Shown: positions 1-9,680 of the stretch, in pieces
Position numbering within the stretch: the first letter of the stretch is position 1
Layout: every line of letters begins with the position of its first letter
Origin: Sanguinoderma infundibulare
Lineage: Eukaryota; Basidiomycota; Agaricomycetes; Polyporales; Polyporaceae
NCBI GenBank assembly: GCA_032821775.1
Contig: JAVLRN010000001.1
Coordinates: 4,836,001-4,900,000, forward strand
Length of the DNA: 64,000 nucleotides
Reading direction: 5' to 3'
The notes under the pieces: generated by a model
What the model was told of the DNA's origin: nothing
What the model saw: only the letters and a program-made list of their open reading frames with translations
Databases searched by the model: none
Program-made: the position numbers and the translations under genes

Positions 1-277
1 GATGCAACAAGGTACTGCCCACCAGGGAGCAGTGCCATCTTGAGCACCGTCTGCGGGCATTGATCTCCCATTGGCGCATATACTTGGGGCTTTCGTGGTC
101 CCAGTGCTCCGAGAGTGAGATGGCATGGGTGAGGAGATGCTCGGCTTCGATGCTCGAGAGGTTGACGACAGAGGAGCAGTCAGTGGGCAGGACGGGCAGG
201 AGCTGGTGTTTGGTGCAGGCGAGGATGTGCTTCCACACCGCCGGTTCGCTTGAGCAGCGCTGCAGCTGGTCGCTGAA
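1..277 (-). pseudogene. F-box gene fragment, 5' part of exon 2
   Basis: Read on the minus strand, this stretch is clearly related at the DNA level to the start of exon 2 of the intact F-box gene at 9681-12147 (about 9903-10205). Shared peptide segments include the region just after the F-box and a stretch around ISLSEHW. The copy carries many substitutions, lacks the F-box exon and runs off the left edge of the window, so its full extent is unknown. It is a degenerate paralogous fragment rather than a working gene. A larger copy could continue to the left of the window. Confidence 0.75.
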
Positions 278-1246
278 GGCGGATGAACTCCGAGTTGGTC
301 ATGCGACTGACGCTAGTATGCATGGTCGAGTAATCATTGACATCAATAAGACAATGTTGGCGAACATGACCGTAATTCACGAAAGCGGAAACCGGATGGG
401 TTCAGCCCCGACACCACGACGGACCATGAAAGAAGACGTGGTGCGCATGGCCACAACCTTGCAGACAGCAGAGTGGACACAATCTTTGGGGATCATGAAA
501 GCCGGCCGTTCCAGACATTGGTCTACTCACCCATCGAAGCGAGCATTGGCCGAACGTCTGATGGATGATGCTTGGGTGGTTGCGACTCGCTGGTCTCGCG
601 TGCGGTGCTGATTTGAAACTCCTAGATGGCAACCGGGTGGAGTCCAGTCCCTGTATTTGATGGCGTGCAATGTCAGAAAATAAGATTTTACCTGACACAG
701 CAATCGTAAGACACTTACACTGGCGAAGGGCCGGTCATTGATGCAGCGATGATCGTGGTAGAGAGCAAAGAGCGACTGCCACGACACGAACCGAGGGCAG
801 CGCCACAAGGGTCCAAGCGCCCGCAGCTGCCATTTGCGGAATCCGCTCTCTTGTAAACCTCCATCAGCCTCGGCCTCGCTTCCACTCGTTCGTTTCAACT
901 CCTGCTGCGCTCCGCCACAGTACCTGACTCAATTGTTACCCCCGGACAACGGCATCTCTCCGCCGACAGGAATAGGGAAAGCGAATACAGCTCACTTCAA
1001 GGCTACACCTCCACACAGGTCACGACTGGAGGGATGGACGAACAACAGATAGACAGATAGCGAGGGACATACTACGAGGATGTCTGCCACAGCGGGTGCC
1101 ATGGTGCGTTTCGTGTCAGGTGCTGAAGCGGGGATATATTGACATAGGAATGAGTGATTGAATCAGGTACTAGTCTACATCTCTCCGTCGTCTCCTGCCA
1201 CACAAGCAACTAATTGCATTCACAGCAACGCACAAGGTAAAAACGG
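278..1246. other. no recognisable gene
   Basis: Short open frames exist on both strands but none has a recognisable domain, a believable splice structure or a relative elsewhere in the window. The stretch lies between the F-box fragment and the small reading frame that begins at 1726 on the minus strand. Confidence 0.5.
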
Positions 1247-1726
1247 CTAGTCGGAGATCTCCTCAATATCTGAAGGCTCGGCCTCAACCTCGATGTCCGA
1301 CGACCAGACAGCCTCCTCAATCGGGTCCTCCGGATCCTCCATCCCCGTGATGCCTTGTCCGTCGCAACGATGCTGGCGGTGACGCTGAATCGGAACCCCC
1401 GGAAGGACGGAGACAGGGCTAGAGCATGCGAGCTTGACCCGCTCGTCTGTCGCTTCCTCGAAGCGGAGCACACCCGATGTCCATAGCGCAAGCAAATGCT
1501 CCATGACCGGCTGGCCGCCCGGAACGTCACTCAGGTTTCCGAACGGTACGTCCGTCGGCCACCCTACAAGATCCTTCCTGTCCCTGATGACAACGTCATG
1601 CGTGTAGCCTGTTGTGGACCACCGCATCTGCGCGTTGGGGCTGCCGGTAAGCTCTTCTGTGGAAACGGCATCAGAACACAACTCAGTAAGTCCATGATGC
1701 GGGTATGCAGTTCTCGAGCTTGACAT
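1247..1726 (-). CDS. hypothetical protein, 159 aa
   Basis: An uninterrupted reading frame of 159 codons with a coding-like composition. The middle contains a motif around DLVGWPTDVPFGNLSDV followed by VMEHLLALW. I recall similar 'GWP...F.N.S.L....LL..L..G' segments in repeated hypothetical proteins of Agaricomycetes, often near transposons; this is memory, not a search result. The C-terminus is acidic (repeated D/E around EVEAEPSDIEEISD). No catalytic motif, signal peptide or membrane segment is visible. It may be a complete small gene or the last exon of a larger one, since it sits in a field of gene fragments. Function unknown. Confidence 0.4.
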   Translation of the reverse strand: MSSSRTAYPHHGLTELCSDAVSTEELTGSPNAQMRWSTTGYTHDVVIRDRKDLVGWPTDVPFGNLSDVPGGQPVMEHLLALWTSGVLRFEEATDERVKLACSSPVSVLPGVPIQRHRQHRCDGQGITGMEDPEDPIEEAVWSSDIEVEAEPSDIEEISD

Positions 1727-3731
1727 CGAACGTCGTCATGCTGCGTATTGCTCAGGATATCCCCGCAGACTCGAATCGTTTCTTGTAGACGTCTCTTTGC
1801 ATGTCTTGACCGCTAATCATACCATAGTACCTGCAGACAGTTTACTGTGTCCGTTTTGTCTCCTACCGATATTCAGATGTTGTGGACGACATCAGATATC
1901 AATCACAGGAACCTTGCATGTCCGCAACATCGCGTTATGGCCTCACTCATGCGATGACGGCTTCAAGTTGCTCTGCACAAGGTGTATGTATACTGGGTGT
2001 ATCAGCTTTAGAATCCACGGAGAAGATCGAGGTTCCGAGAGGACGTCAGGGATGTGGACGTCATCTGCTCATCCGGTGATGGCTTCACATTGCAATGTGC
2101 TTCTCCGCAGCAGCCACTGTGAAGTTATGAACCCTGAGTTTGGCGAGGACGCGGCGGCCATTCTCTGCATGCTTGAATCGCACGCGGTTTGCCGCACAAA
2201 ATTTATTTGATGATATGGTTGCCATTGGGCATGCGAAATGTCCAGGGTCGCAGGGGCGACAGCCGCCGATTTCGCATACGTGTTATAGCGCATGAAGTCC
2301 TGAGCTCCGTTCACCGCTGTGCATCATGTTCCCAATCATGCGGCCCAGCGTTCGGCGGCCACTCTGATGACTACGCTTCATCTTCCGCTAATATACACAG
2401 CCGAGATGACCCTTGATATGAGAAAAACCCAGCCGGCGCAAACATTGATACTCCGAGAGCGTCAACAAAGGCCTTGTCTGGCCCACCCTGAGGAACTGTT
2501 GAGCTCGCGAGATAGAGTCGCCCCCTCAGAATTCTCTCTCGAAGTTGCTCTGATATGCGACAGTAGTTTGTATGTACAAATCCCTTGGGGAGTGGCTAAA
2601 ATGTACCTCCGCCGTGGTAGGTGTGTCACGGGTGTCGTCCTGATGTCTGTGTAGCATGTGGGGGACAAAGGCCGAAGCCTGTCCAAGCTGCGGCGGAGGG
2701 CAGCGACTGGTTGGATGTTAGCCTGAGATGCTGTTGTCCTGCCTCGATGGCGGGTTCAATTGGCGGGTGCCTAGATGCGTGGATGGTTAGCCGACCTCGA
2801 AACCGCGTATGGAGCACGGGAATCGGAAGAAAATTAGCATTTGCAATGCAGAGATTGCATTGCAAACTGTGATCCTGCCCGACCGCCGCACCCTCTCTGT
2901 CCACCTGCACCCCAAACGCGCTGGACGAATGGCACAAACACCTTCACGTACACCAACCCCGCAACCCGGAACGCGCGAGGACAAGAAGTATAATTGCACC
3001 ATATGCGAGCGACTGTTCTAGTGCAGCAAGGAGTTCGGAGAGGAGGCTCAGGGAGCGACCGGAGGCCGTTGAGCGTGGTCAAGATGGCATTCATGTCAAG
3101 ATCAACGCGTGCGAACGACGTCGCGCAGTACGTCAGCCAGGTAGGGAGGTAGGTGAGAAGATAGGGGTTCGCGGCCGTCGGAGAAAGTGGACGCATGTGG
3201 GACGCGGTCGCGACACCAACGCCGAAGACACCGTCGGTCGTGGTGTCCTCGAGCTCGACACATCAAGGCGGGAACTCCACTGCGCGGAGCCCCGACGCAG
3301 CCTTCGACCGCCATCGAGAGTACTGACCCGCTCACCAGTACAAGTCCCGCCAATCAGTGCGGCGGCCGATGGTGAAAATTGCACGAACGGGAGGGTCCGA
3401 CATGGGGATGTGATGGCGCGGACGCCGAGGACACAGGGTCCTCATCTCGCTTAACGGCGGAGTCCTGAAGCCTGCACCTCCGCCGATGGTATAACTAGCA
3501 TCAGGGTGTGATCGCGTCGGAATGAATGTATTTGGAGAACCTTACCGCTGCAGCCGAAATCCATGATCCTTCCGGACGTGCGAGCACACTGGATGGCAGG
3601 CGGACGGAGGCCGAAATGGGATGCATCTCGGCAGGAAGATGCGACACCGGAGAAGCGACGGGAGTGACGACGATCGGGACATTGGTGCTTGGGTGGTTCT
3701 GTTGCAGGAACTTGACGGCACGGCTGTCTAG
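1727..3731. other. no recognisable gene
   Basis: Only short overlapping frames on both strands, none with a recognisable family. A near-perfect short hairpin lies at 2840-2866. The stretch is bounded by the 159-codon frame and a histone H3 fragment and looks like decayed sequence. Confidence 0.5.
2840..2866. repeat. 11-bp inverted repeat
   Basis: The arms TTTGCAATGCA (2840-2850) and TGCATTGCAAA (2856-2866) are exact reverse complements separated by the 5-nt loop GAGAT. No gene end is near, so it is probably not a terminator. It could be a palindromic protein-binding site or the remnant of a small transposon end. Confidence 0.6.
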
Positions 3732-3866
3732 ACCGATCTCCGCTTCCAGTCCTCCGCCGTCATATCCCTCCGGGAGGCCGCCGAGGCTTACCTCGTCTCC
3801 CTCTTCGAGGACACCAACTTGGCTGCCATACACACTTAGCGTGCAACCATTCAGCCCAAAGACCTC
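3732..3866 (+). pseudogene. histone H3 fragment, C-terminal half of the histone fold
   Basis: The plus-strand frame reads [10 protein letters not shown], then [20 protein letters not shown], then TIQPKDL. This is the core of histone H3 from the middle of the fold almost to the C-terminus. The codon before TDLRF, lysine in functional H3, is TAG. The lysine codon after AIHT/AIHA is also TAG. The N-terminal tail and the last residues are missing. Two nonsense codons and both truncations make this a dead copy. No intact H3 gene lies in the window, so the parent is elsewhere. Confidence 0.85.
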
Positions 3867-4357
3867 GTACATCTCCAGCAGTCTATGTTGCGTGCATCAT
3901 GTGCTCACCGACGCTGGATAATCCTGGTGATGGCGGCGGTCAGCAGAGCGTTGGGGCGGAAACAGTTATTGAGTTCAGTCGTGGAAAGAATTGAGGAGGG
4001 AAGCGGCCGGAAATTACGTGGGATATCGAGTGGGAACAACAGCGCTCAACATTTATTCCCGGCGAGGCACCGGACGGATGGGATGGGTCTGTGCGCGAGA
4101 ACTTGAATGCGATCAGTATAAATGCAGTGATGAATGATGGTCGAAACACATCCTCCCGCCTTTTACCTGCACAGAGCAAGCACCCTGGTTCCGCTGGCCC
4201 AAAGCCTCGTCATCAACGGGGTTGTTCATCACCGCCCCGAGTCCCGACGACGGCGAGCCACGAGCAGTCTGGGTAAGTGCTTCATTATAACCAGTATGGT
4301 GAGCGAACTGTGACTGACAAATATGAAGCGGTTGCAGGTCGGGTGGGCATGCTTCAG

Positions 4358-4502
4358 CCCCTGCCATTTTCGCAGCGGGTGCCGGCGCGGCAGGACGGGT
4401 CGAGGTGGCCGTGTTCTGCGGCGAGGACGAAGAGGGAGAAGGTGCGGCCGCAGTCCCGCTTGGCCTTGGAGGTGCCGATGCCGTTCGCGTAGCAGTCGGC
4501 GG
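4358..4502 (-). pseudogene. Sel1-repeat (SKT5-like) gene fragment
   Basis: On the minus strand the peptide ADCYANGIGTSKAKRDCG followed by FSLFVLAAEHGH matches codons of the intact SKT5-type gene at about 55229-55370, where the text is ADCYANGIGTPKAKQDFD. DNA identity is high over about 145 bp and drops away on both sides. Several conserved residues are changed (for example Y to C in the next Sel1 helix). There is no start, no remaining Sel1 repeats and no CaaX end. It is a short duplicated piece, not a gene. Confidence 0.8.
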
Positions 4503-4714
4503 CGATGCGTGACAGCTTGTATAGTATCAGCGTCATACGAGGTTTGTCCTGTCGTCCGGGGCTGCTGGCTAAACACCCTGGCACGCCAGAGACGAGGCCT
4601 TGCAATGCGGGGACGTGGAGAACGGCCGTGCTGTCGTCTCCGCTCCTTCCTTCTCTGATCTAGCGCGGGCGCCTGCGGCTTGCTCTCTGGGCGTAATGGC
4701 CGACTAGTACGGTC

Positions 4715-5533
4715 TTACCTACGTACGCTCAGCCACACGATCTTCTCCCTTGCACTCGTTGCTTCGAGTGCACGATCATCTGCTGTGCGTTCCGGCGGAT
4801 AGAGCCCGCAGCGCGTCCCATCGAGCCAGTCTCCGGCGTCGCCTTGTCTCTGTTCAAAGCCGCCGACCGGGGCTGAGTCGGACTGGAGAGATCGGAGCCG
4901 TGGGGCGGCGGATCGCGCACCTTCTTTTGCCTTTCCGATTTCGAAGATCTGGCCACAGCCGCACGGCGGGAGTCGGATATGGGGGGGTGCTATGGCTGTG
5001 GGTGTGTGAGGCGGTCGCCCACCGCAGTGCGGATGTTTCAGCGGTGCGGGGCGTGGAGGTCTGCCGATGGGGTGTACGTGTTGGTGTGGTTCGAAGCCTG
5101 AGGTCTGAGGTACGATGGTGATTGCGGCTGCGGCGGAGGGCTGCCGGACTTGAACTTTGTGTTCTGCTGGGCGTGCCGCACACACGCACATGCATACCAC
5201 GGATAGCGAAGAGACGCGCTTGGGGATGCAGGGATACCGACGTGTGCGACGATGCGGAGCGGAAGGCGCAGGCTGCAGCAGGTGGCGGGCATGATCCTGA
5301 ACGGCCGCCGTGAGCGATGGAGCGATGATGGTGTACTGTGTACAATAGATACTTACCGGCGGTGGCGACGGCGAGCGCGTCCCGCTTGAGTTGTGTGTCC
5401 GAGATGAACGGGGAAGGAGCGTGCTACGCGTCGCGGCATGTGCCGGATATAGAGTTCGAGAAGATGGGCGCCCAGGGAGATGATCGCCCGATCGCGTGAC
5501 AACTTGAGCAGAAAACATGGGTCTGAGTCCCAT
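4715..5533 (-). CDS. possible hypothetical gene facing MCR1
   Basis: A 272-codon frame runs without a stop, divergent from MCR1 with only about 15 bp between the two starts. It is proline, histidine and arginine rich in the middle (segments such as HPIGRPPRPAPLKHPHCGG) and has no recognisable domain. A second overlapping frame at 4729-4956 has an equally plausible composition (SSKSERQKKVRDPP). Real coding sequence here, if any, is probably broken by introns I cannot place. It may be chance, because the region is GC-rich and long stop-free frames are common. Confidence 0.22.
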   Translation of the reverse strand: MGLRPMFSAQVVTRSGDHLPGRPSSRTLYPAHAATRSTLLPRSSRTHNSSGTRSPSPPPVSIYCTQYTIIAPSLTAAVQDHARHLLQPAPSAPHRRTRRYPCIPKRVSSLSVVCMCVCAARPAEHKVQVRQPSAAAAITIVPQTSGFEPHQHVHPIGRPPRPAPLKHPHCGGRPPHTPTAIAPPHIRLPPCGCGQIFEIGKAKEGARSAAPRLRSLQSDSAPVGGFEQRQGDAGDWLDGTRCGLYPPERTADDRALEATSAREKIVWLSVRR

Positions 5534-5547
5534 GGAGCAGCCGATTC

Positions 5548-8101
5548 ATGTCCTTCCTTCGCGCATCTCTCCCCGCTCGCTCCACCGCACGTCCCTCGAT
5601 CGTGTCGCGTCTTCCACTCCTCGTCTGACGTCGCCCAGTTTGCGAACGCACGGCGTTACTCGACTGCTCCTCCTCCCCCGCCCGCAAAGTCCACCAATGT
5701 TCCCCTCTGGCTTCTTACCGGTGGTACTCGTCTTCCCCACCATCCATTTTTCGACTTTCTCAGCCTTTCTCTCCCATCCAGGCACCGTAGGCCTTGCAGG
5801 TTACATCTACCTCGACCGCTCTGCCGCTGCTGCCCCACTCAAGCCGAAAATCTCTGACAAGAGCCCACTCGACCCTCAGAACTTCGTCAACTTCAAGCTC
5901 AAGAAGATCGAGGACTACAATTACAACACCGCAAAGTACGTCCAGGCTTTCTGTCCCATCCACCCACGCTTCACGCCGCTCCTTCTCCTAGGTACATCTT
6001 CGAGCTTCCACCAGACACCGCGTCTCTCCTCCCCGTCGCCTCATGCGTCGTCGTCAAGTCCGCAGACGGCTCCTCCAACCCTCTCCTCGATGACAAGGGC
6101 AAGCCCGTCATCCGTCCTTACACTCCCATCTCGGCGCCCGACCAGCCTGGCGAGCTCACCTTCCTCATCAAGCGCTACGAACAGGGCAAGATGTCCAAGT
6201 ACATCCATGACCTCAAGATCGGGGAAAACCTCGCTATCAAGGGCCCTATCGTCAAAATTGACTACAAGAGTAAGCATTCAATCTTCTGTTTTGTTTTCTC
6301 TCGTCACCAGATGTTGAGAGGGCCTCGCGTGCGTGGTACCGACGCGGGGAGACAGTTGTGCGGTTGCCCCACACATTCTCCACGTGAGTACTGTCGTGCG
6401 CGCGAAGCGCGGCGCGCCTTACGCGCCTTGCCCTCTTCCACTTCCGGCCCCGCCGCACGACATCGCACCCACCCATCCTCTCCCTAGTGCTTTGGAAGCG
6501 GCAGCGCGCGTCGCGCTGCAGCTCTCCTCGCGCTCGGCTCGGAGCCGCTTCCGCGCGCGCGCACTTGGCCTCGTGCCTAGGCCTGCGGATCTCCGGTCCT
6601 CCCAGCCTGGTGGACCTGGTAACAACCAGGTCCAACTACTACATTCCCCGAAGGCCTTTCACGCCATTAGGAAGCGACCTACGCGTCGCGAGGTCCGGCA
6701 ATCCGGCCGGTGGCGTAATACGTGAGAAAAGCGCCCGTCTGATGAGTTCGCACTCACGCAATCATTTCGACCATGGGGGACTTGTGGATGATGTCCGCGT
6801 GGCTAGTCTTGCGAAGGGCGTAACCTCCCGTTCCAAAATCGAGGGGGACACCAACCCCCACGCTCAACCTGTCTGATGTGGGAGCGGAGGCGGGGTTGAT
6901 GTTGACCGGCCACAAGGGCGACCCCCGGGCCACAGCTGGTGAACCAGCATGAAGTAGACACCGGGGGAATGGATCCTTCTCACATTTCGAACGCATCCTC
7001 GCATTATTTCGTGTTTTGTGGTGGTCCATGCGATGATCTCAATGTAACAAGCATGCCATGCGAATTCCGTGATACGCTTTAAAAGCGATTTCCATGAGAT
7101 CCTGTGCAAAGCCATTATCCAACGTTGCTCCGGACCACCATGTGACAACGATCTGGACACGGTATTCCATGCGTTGATGCCCCCGGTGACATGCACGTCG
7201 ACCTTTGCTCGCCCTCCGCGCTCGCCCTCATGTGCGCGTAAGTTTCTCGAATCCTATTGCCGGAGGTCCAGCTCAGTCTCGCCCGCTACACGAAGTTTGC
7301 CAGTTGTATTGGAACTAACTCTACCTCTCCGTCTGCTGCCTCCTTTCTTTTCGGGGTGCGGTACCGCTGGTGACGAGACTGCTTCTTTTGCCCTTGCCCT
7401 TTCCACGATTCTGACCCCAGATGTCCAGTAAACCAGTTTGACCAGGTTGGCATGATTGCCGGTGGTAGCGGCATGTAAGCATGCCTTTTGGTTCACGTAA
7501 TCGCCACCTAACTCCGCCCCCCAGCACGCCTATGTACCAGATCCTCGACCATGCCCTCCAGGATCCGTCAAACAAGACGCGCTTCACGCTCGTCTTCGCT
7601 AACGTTGCCGAGAAGGATATCCTCTTGAAGGAGCAGTTCGACGCACTCCAGAAGAAATACCCCAAGACGCTCAACGTCGTCTATACCCTAGACAAGCCCG
7701 AGTCCGACTGGAAGGGTCGGTTTTGTTCTGTCTCGTTTCCCCGCTTCCCCAGTTTATGCTTTGCCGTTTGCAGGTGCTACCGGCTACGTCAACAAGGAGC
7801 TTGTCTCGCAGCACATCCCTCCGCCCACCCTCGGCGACAAGACCAAGGTGTTCGTCTGCGGTGCGCGCCTCACTCGCTTTCTCAACTTGTGAGCCGGCTG
7901 TTTACCTGTGTGCTTCTGTAGGTCCTCCTGGACAGGTATCCGCCATTGCGGGCAAGAAGGATGGCATGAAGCAGGGTGCGCTGGGCGGCATCCTCAAGGA
8001 GCTCGGCTACTCTGAGGACCAGGTACGCCTCCGTCGCGTTCATCACTCGCATGATACGTGTATCTCAGATTGTACGCTCCCGTCAGGTCTTCAAATTCTA
8101 G
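5548..8101 (+). CDS. MCR1: mitochondrial NADH-cytochrome b5 reductase
   Basis: FAD flavoprotein that passes electrons from NADH to cytochrome b5 or related acceptors at the mitochondrial outer membrane and intermembrane space. Exons: 5548-5601, 5639-5720, 5782-5935, 5992-6269, 7429-7474, 7525-7715, 7774-7860, 7922-8022, 8087-8101, giving 335 aa, usual for the family. Visible features: basic N-terminal presequence with a hydrophobic stretch (WLLTGTVGLAGYIYL); FAD-binding RPYTPIS and GKMSKYIHDL; NADH-binding GMIAGGSGITPMYQ and VFVCGPPGQ; C-terminal VFKF. The start is the least certain part: MSFLRASL is joined to the next frame only by an assumed 37-nt intron (5602-5638), short for this genome; a frameshift is the alternative. 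Intron 6270-7428 carries an insertion. The 3' end is duplicated at 9167-9463. Confidence 0.88.
6315..7419. mobile_element. LTR-like insertion inside an MCR1 intron
   Basis: The intron between exons of MCR1 is 1159 nt whereas the others are about 37-65 nt. The insert starts TGAGAGG and ends GACCCCA, that is TG...CA, and is flanked by direct copies of GATGT (6310-6314 and 7420-7424). The duplication can also be read as 8 bp, CCAGATGT. Removing the insert and one target copy restores a 49-nt intron with normal GT..AG ends. This fits a solo LTR or small LTR-type element. No reading frame with recognisable transposon protein lies inside. The left third is very GC-rich with many GCGC runs. Insert orientation is unknown. 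Confidence 0.7.
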
Positions 8102-8225
8102 ATAGCATGTATTCCTTCCTTGACCACACAGATAGATTATATCATACACAGGGACCATATGCGTCGGTTTTTAGGTCTGGAAAGCCGTTGCAGCGATGTG
8201 TGCATGCCCCGCTATCGCTGGAGAG

Positions 8226-8292
8226 ACAGGAAGCGCCCGAGCGCGAGGGGAGCGCAAGGTGCGCGAGGGCAGCGCGACAGGCGCGAGGGCCT
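8226..8292. repeat. short GC-rich degenerate tandem repeat
   Basis: Several imperfect copies of a GCGCGAGGGc/aAGCGC unit follow the end of MCR1. A similar GCGC-rich texture occurs in the intron insertion at 6390-6560. No coding or structural role is evident. Confidence 0.45.
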
Positions 8293-8463
8293 GGCTTCGC
8301 GAGCCAAGCGTGACAGCCTGACGCGCGCATCTCGGTTCTTGCGCGCTACTTGCACCTTTCCTGTCATTCTCTGCTTGCCCGCTCGTCTCTATGCTCTCAT
8401 GTCGGCCACAGACCCAACTGCTCCACCGCCACCGTCTACTCCACCCCCCACATCATTGGCTTT

Positions 8464-8655
8464 CCCCGCAGAGACTCCACGACGGCGACGTTTGCCCCCG
8501 ACCTGTGGCAGCTGGAGCTCATCTCCCGCCTGCTACGCGGGTTTGATGGCATACTGTGCGCTGGGACTGGGTACGAGAAGCGTCTCGTGTTTGAAGGGTC
8601 GGCGGTGCTTGGTGGGGAGGGTAAGGCGGTCATGGTCATCTGCCCATTAAGCACT
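8464..8655 (+). pseudogene. RecQ-like helicase fragment (motifs 0 to Ia)
   Basis: The frame reads FAPDLWQLELISRLLRG, then CAGTGYEKRLVFEG, then KAVMVICPL. This is the start of a DEAD/DEAH RecQ-like helicase domain of the type repeated in Agaricomycete genomes. Motif I normally reads CAGTGYGKS; here the conserved G and the S/T after K are replaced by E and R, so ATP binding would be lost. The frame stops directly after motif Ia and no later helicase motif follows. It is a broken fragment. The family assignment is from remembered motif order. Confidence 0.7.
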
Positions 8656-8751
8656 TGATGATCTCCTTCTTCGAGCCCTTGTTGACATTGAAGACACCAA
8701 GTGAACGCATATCTGATTTCTCCGTCGCAAGTGGTCGATCCTTCAGCATAA

Positions 8752-8957
8752 TGGAATGCGTATCTGGACCTGCTGTCGAAGCACATTCGCGCATCATATC
8801 AAAGAGACATTGCATTCGTACGTCACCCTCCTTTTCTCTCCGCTCCTCCAAGTCCCACATGCTCAAGCGGGGTCCGAACGAATCCTTCTCGTGGTTGTTG
8901 ATTTAATTCAGCGTTCAAGTTGGCTAGTTTTAGCGGCCCCGCCGGGAGGACTAGCTA
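8752..8957. repeat. dispersed repeat, copy 1
   Basis: About 200 bp closely matches 14673-14895 in the same orientation, with scattered substitutions, a 3-bp indel and a 19-bp gap. The shared block begins GGAATGCGTATCTGGACCTG and ends in a CCCCGCCGGGAGGAC stretch. One frame reads WNAYLDLLSKHIRAS before a possible GTACGT splice donor, so it may come from a spliced gene, but I do not recognise it. Confidence 0.75.
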
Positions 8958-8977
8958 CCAAAACGCAGTGCCCTTTC

Positions 8978-9163
8978 GGCCTGACGACACATAGATCACG
9001 ATCGACATTCTACCCGCGATCTCCCAGTAAATCGAGAACGAGGGTGCTACTTCGGCGGCCTCACGGACATCCAGCCGTACCAGAGCAGTGCAATCGACAT
9101 AATCCTGAATGCGTTCTCAACGCCGGACTGCTCTGCAGCCTCATCGCGTCCGGGATGAGCCTC
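8978..9163 (+). pseudogene. DUF6535 gene fragment
   Basis: This stretch is a diverged copy of the first membrane-associated part of the DUF6535 gene at 37159-38600. It matches the DNA encoding the region around TQITVDILRAISQQIA through NAGLLCSLIASGMSL. The copy has substitutions and at least one frame change (the parent's FLNAGLLC region loses a base). It ends where MCR1-derived sequence starts, giving an abrupt join near 9163-9167. It cannot encode a DUF6535 protein. Confidence 0.85.
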
Positions 9164-9166
9164 GGA

Positions 9167-9463
9167 GCACATCCCTCCGCCCACCCTCGGCGACAAGACC
9201 AAGGTGTTCGTCTGCGGTGGGCGTCTCACTCGCTTTCTCGCCTTCTCAGACCCTCTTTACCTGTGTGCTCCCATAGGTCCTCCTGGACAGGTAGCCGCCA
9301 TTGCGGGCAAGAAGGATGACATTCGGCGGCATCCTCAAGGAGCTCGGCTACTGTGAGGACCAGGTACGCGTTCGTCGCCTTCATCACTTGCATGATCCAT
9401 GTATCTCAGATTGTATGCTCCCGTCAGGTCTTCAACTTCTAGATAGCATGTATTCCATCCTTG
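9167..9463 (+). pseudogene. duplicate of the MCR1 3' end
   Basis: Matches 7811-8118 of MCR1: part of exon 6, the intron, exon 7, the last intron, the final coding exon and the first bases after the stop. Introns are kept, so the copy arose from DNA and not from mRNA. Exon 7 has lost a block of about 15 bp after the KKD codons. It has no start and no flavin domain. It lies directly behind a DUF6535 fragment in the same orientation. Confidence 0.93.
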
Positions 9464-9680
9464 TACGTGCTAAGAACCGGCGCAGCAATGCGACGAGATG
9501 CAAAAGCGCCCAATCGGCGCTTACCGCTCCCTTGTTCTCGTGAACTTCGCCAGGGTCGGTCGTGTGAGCCGTCTCGAGGAGGAGTACAACGCCGCCCTTG
9601 TACAGGTGCAGGTGTTATACGTCGCACAGAAATATGGCTGGTAATCCTTTCCCTCTCGCCTCTCTTCCTCCACGTCCACC

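Noticed and set aside
4715..5533. Confident second gene divergent from MCR1
   Set aside because: Two overlapping frames are equally plausible and no domain or intron supports either; kept only as a low-confidence entry.
8752..8957. NACHT or other NTPase fragment (RILLVVVDL reading)
   Set aside because: One short hydrophobic match is not enough; no P-loop or other NACHT motif is present in either repeat copy.
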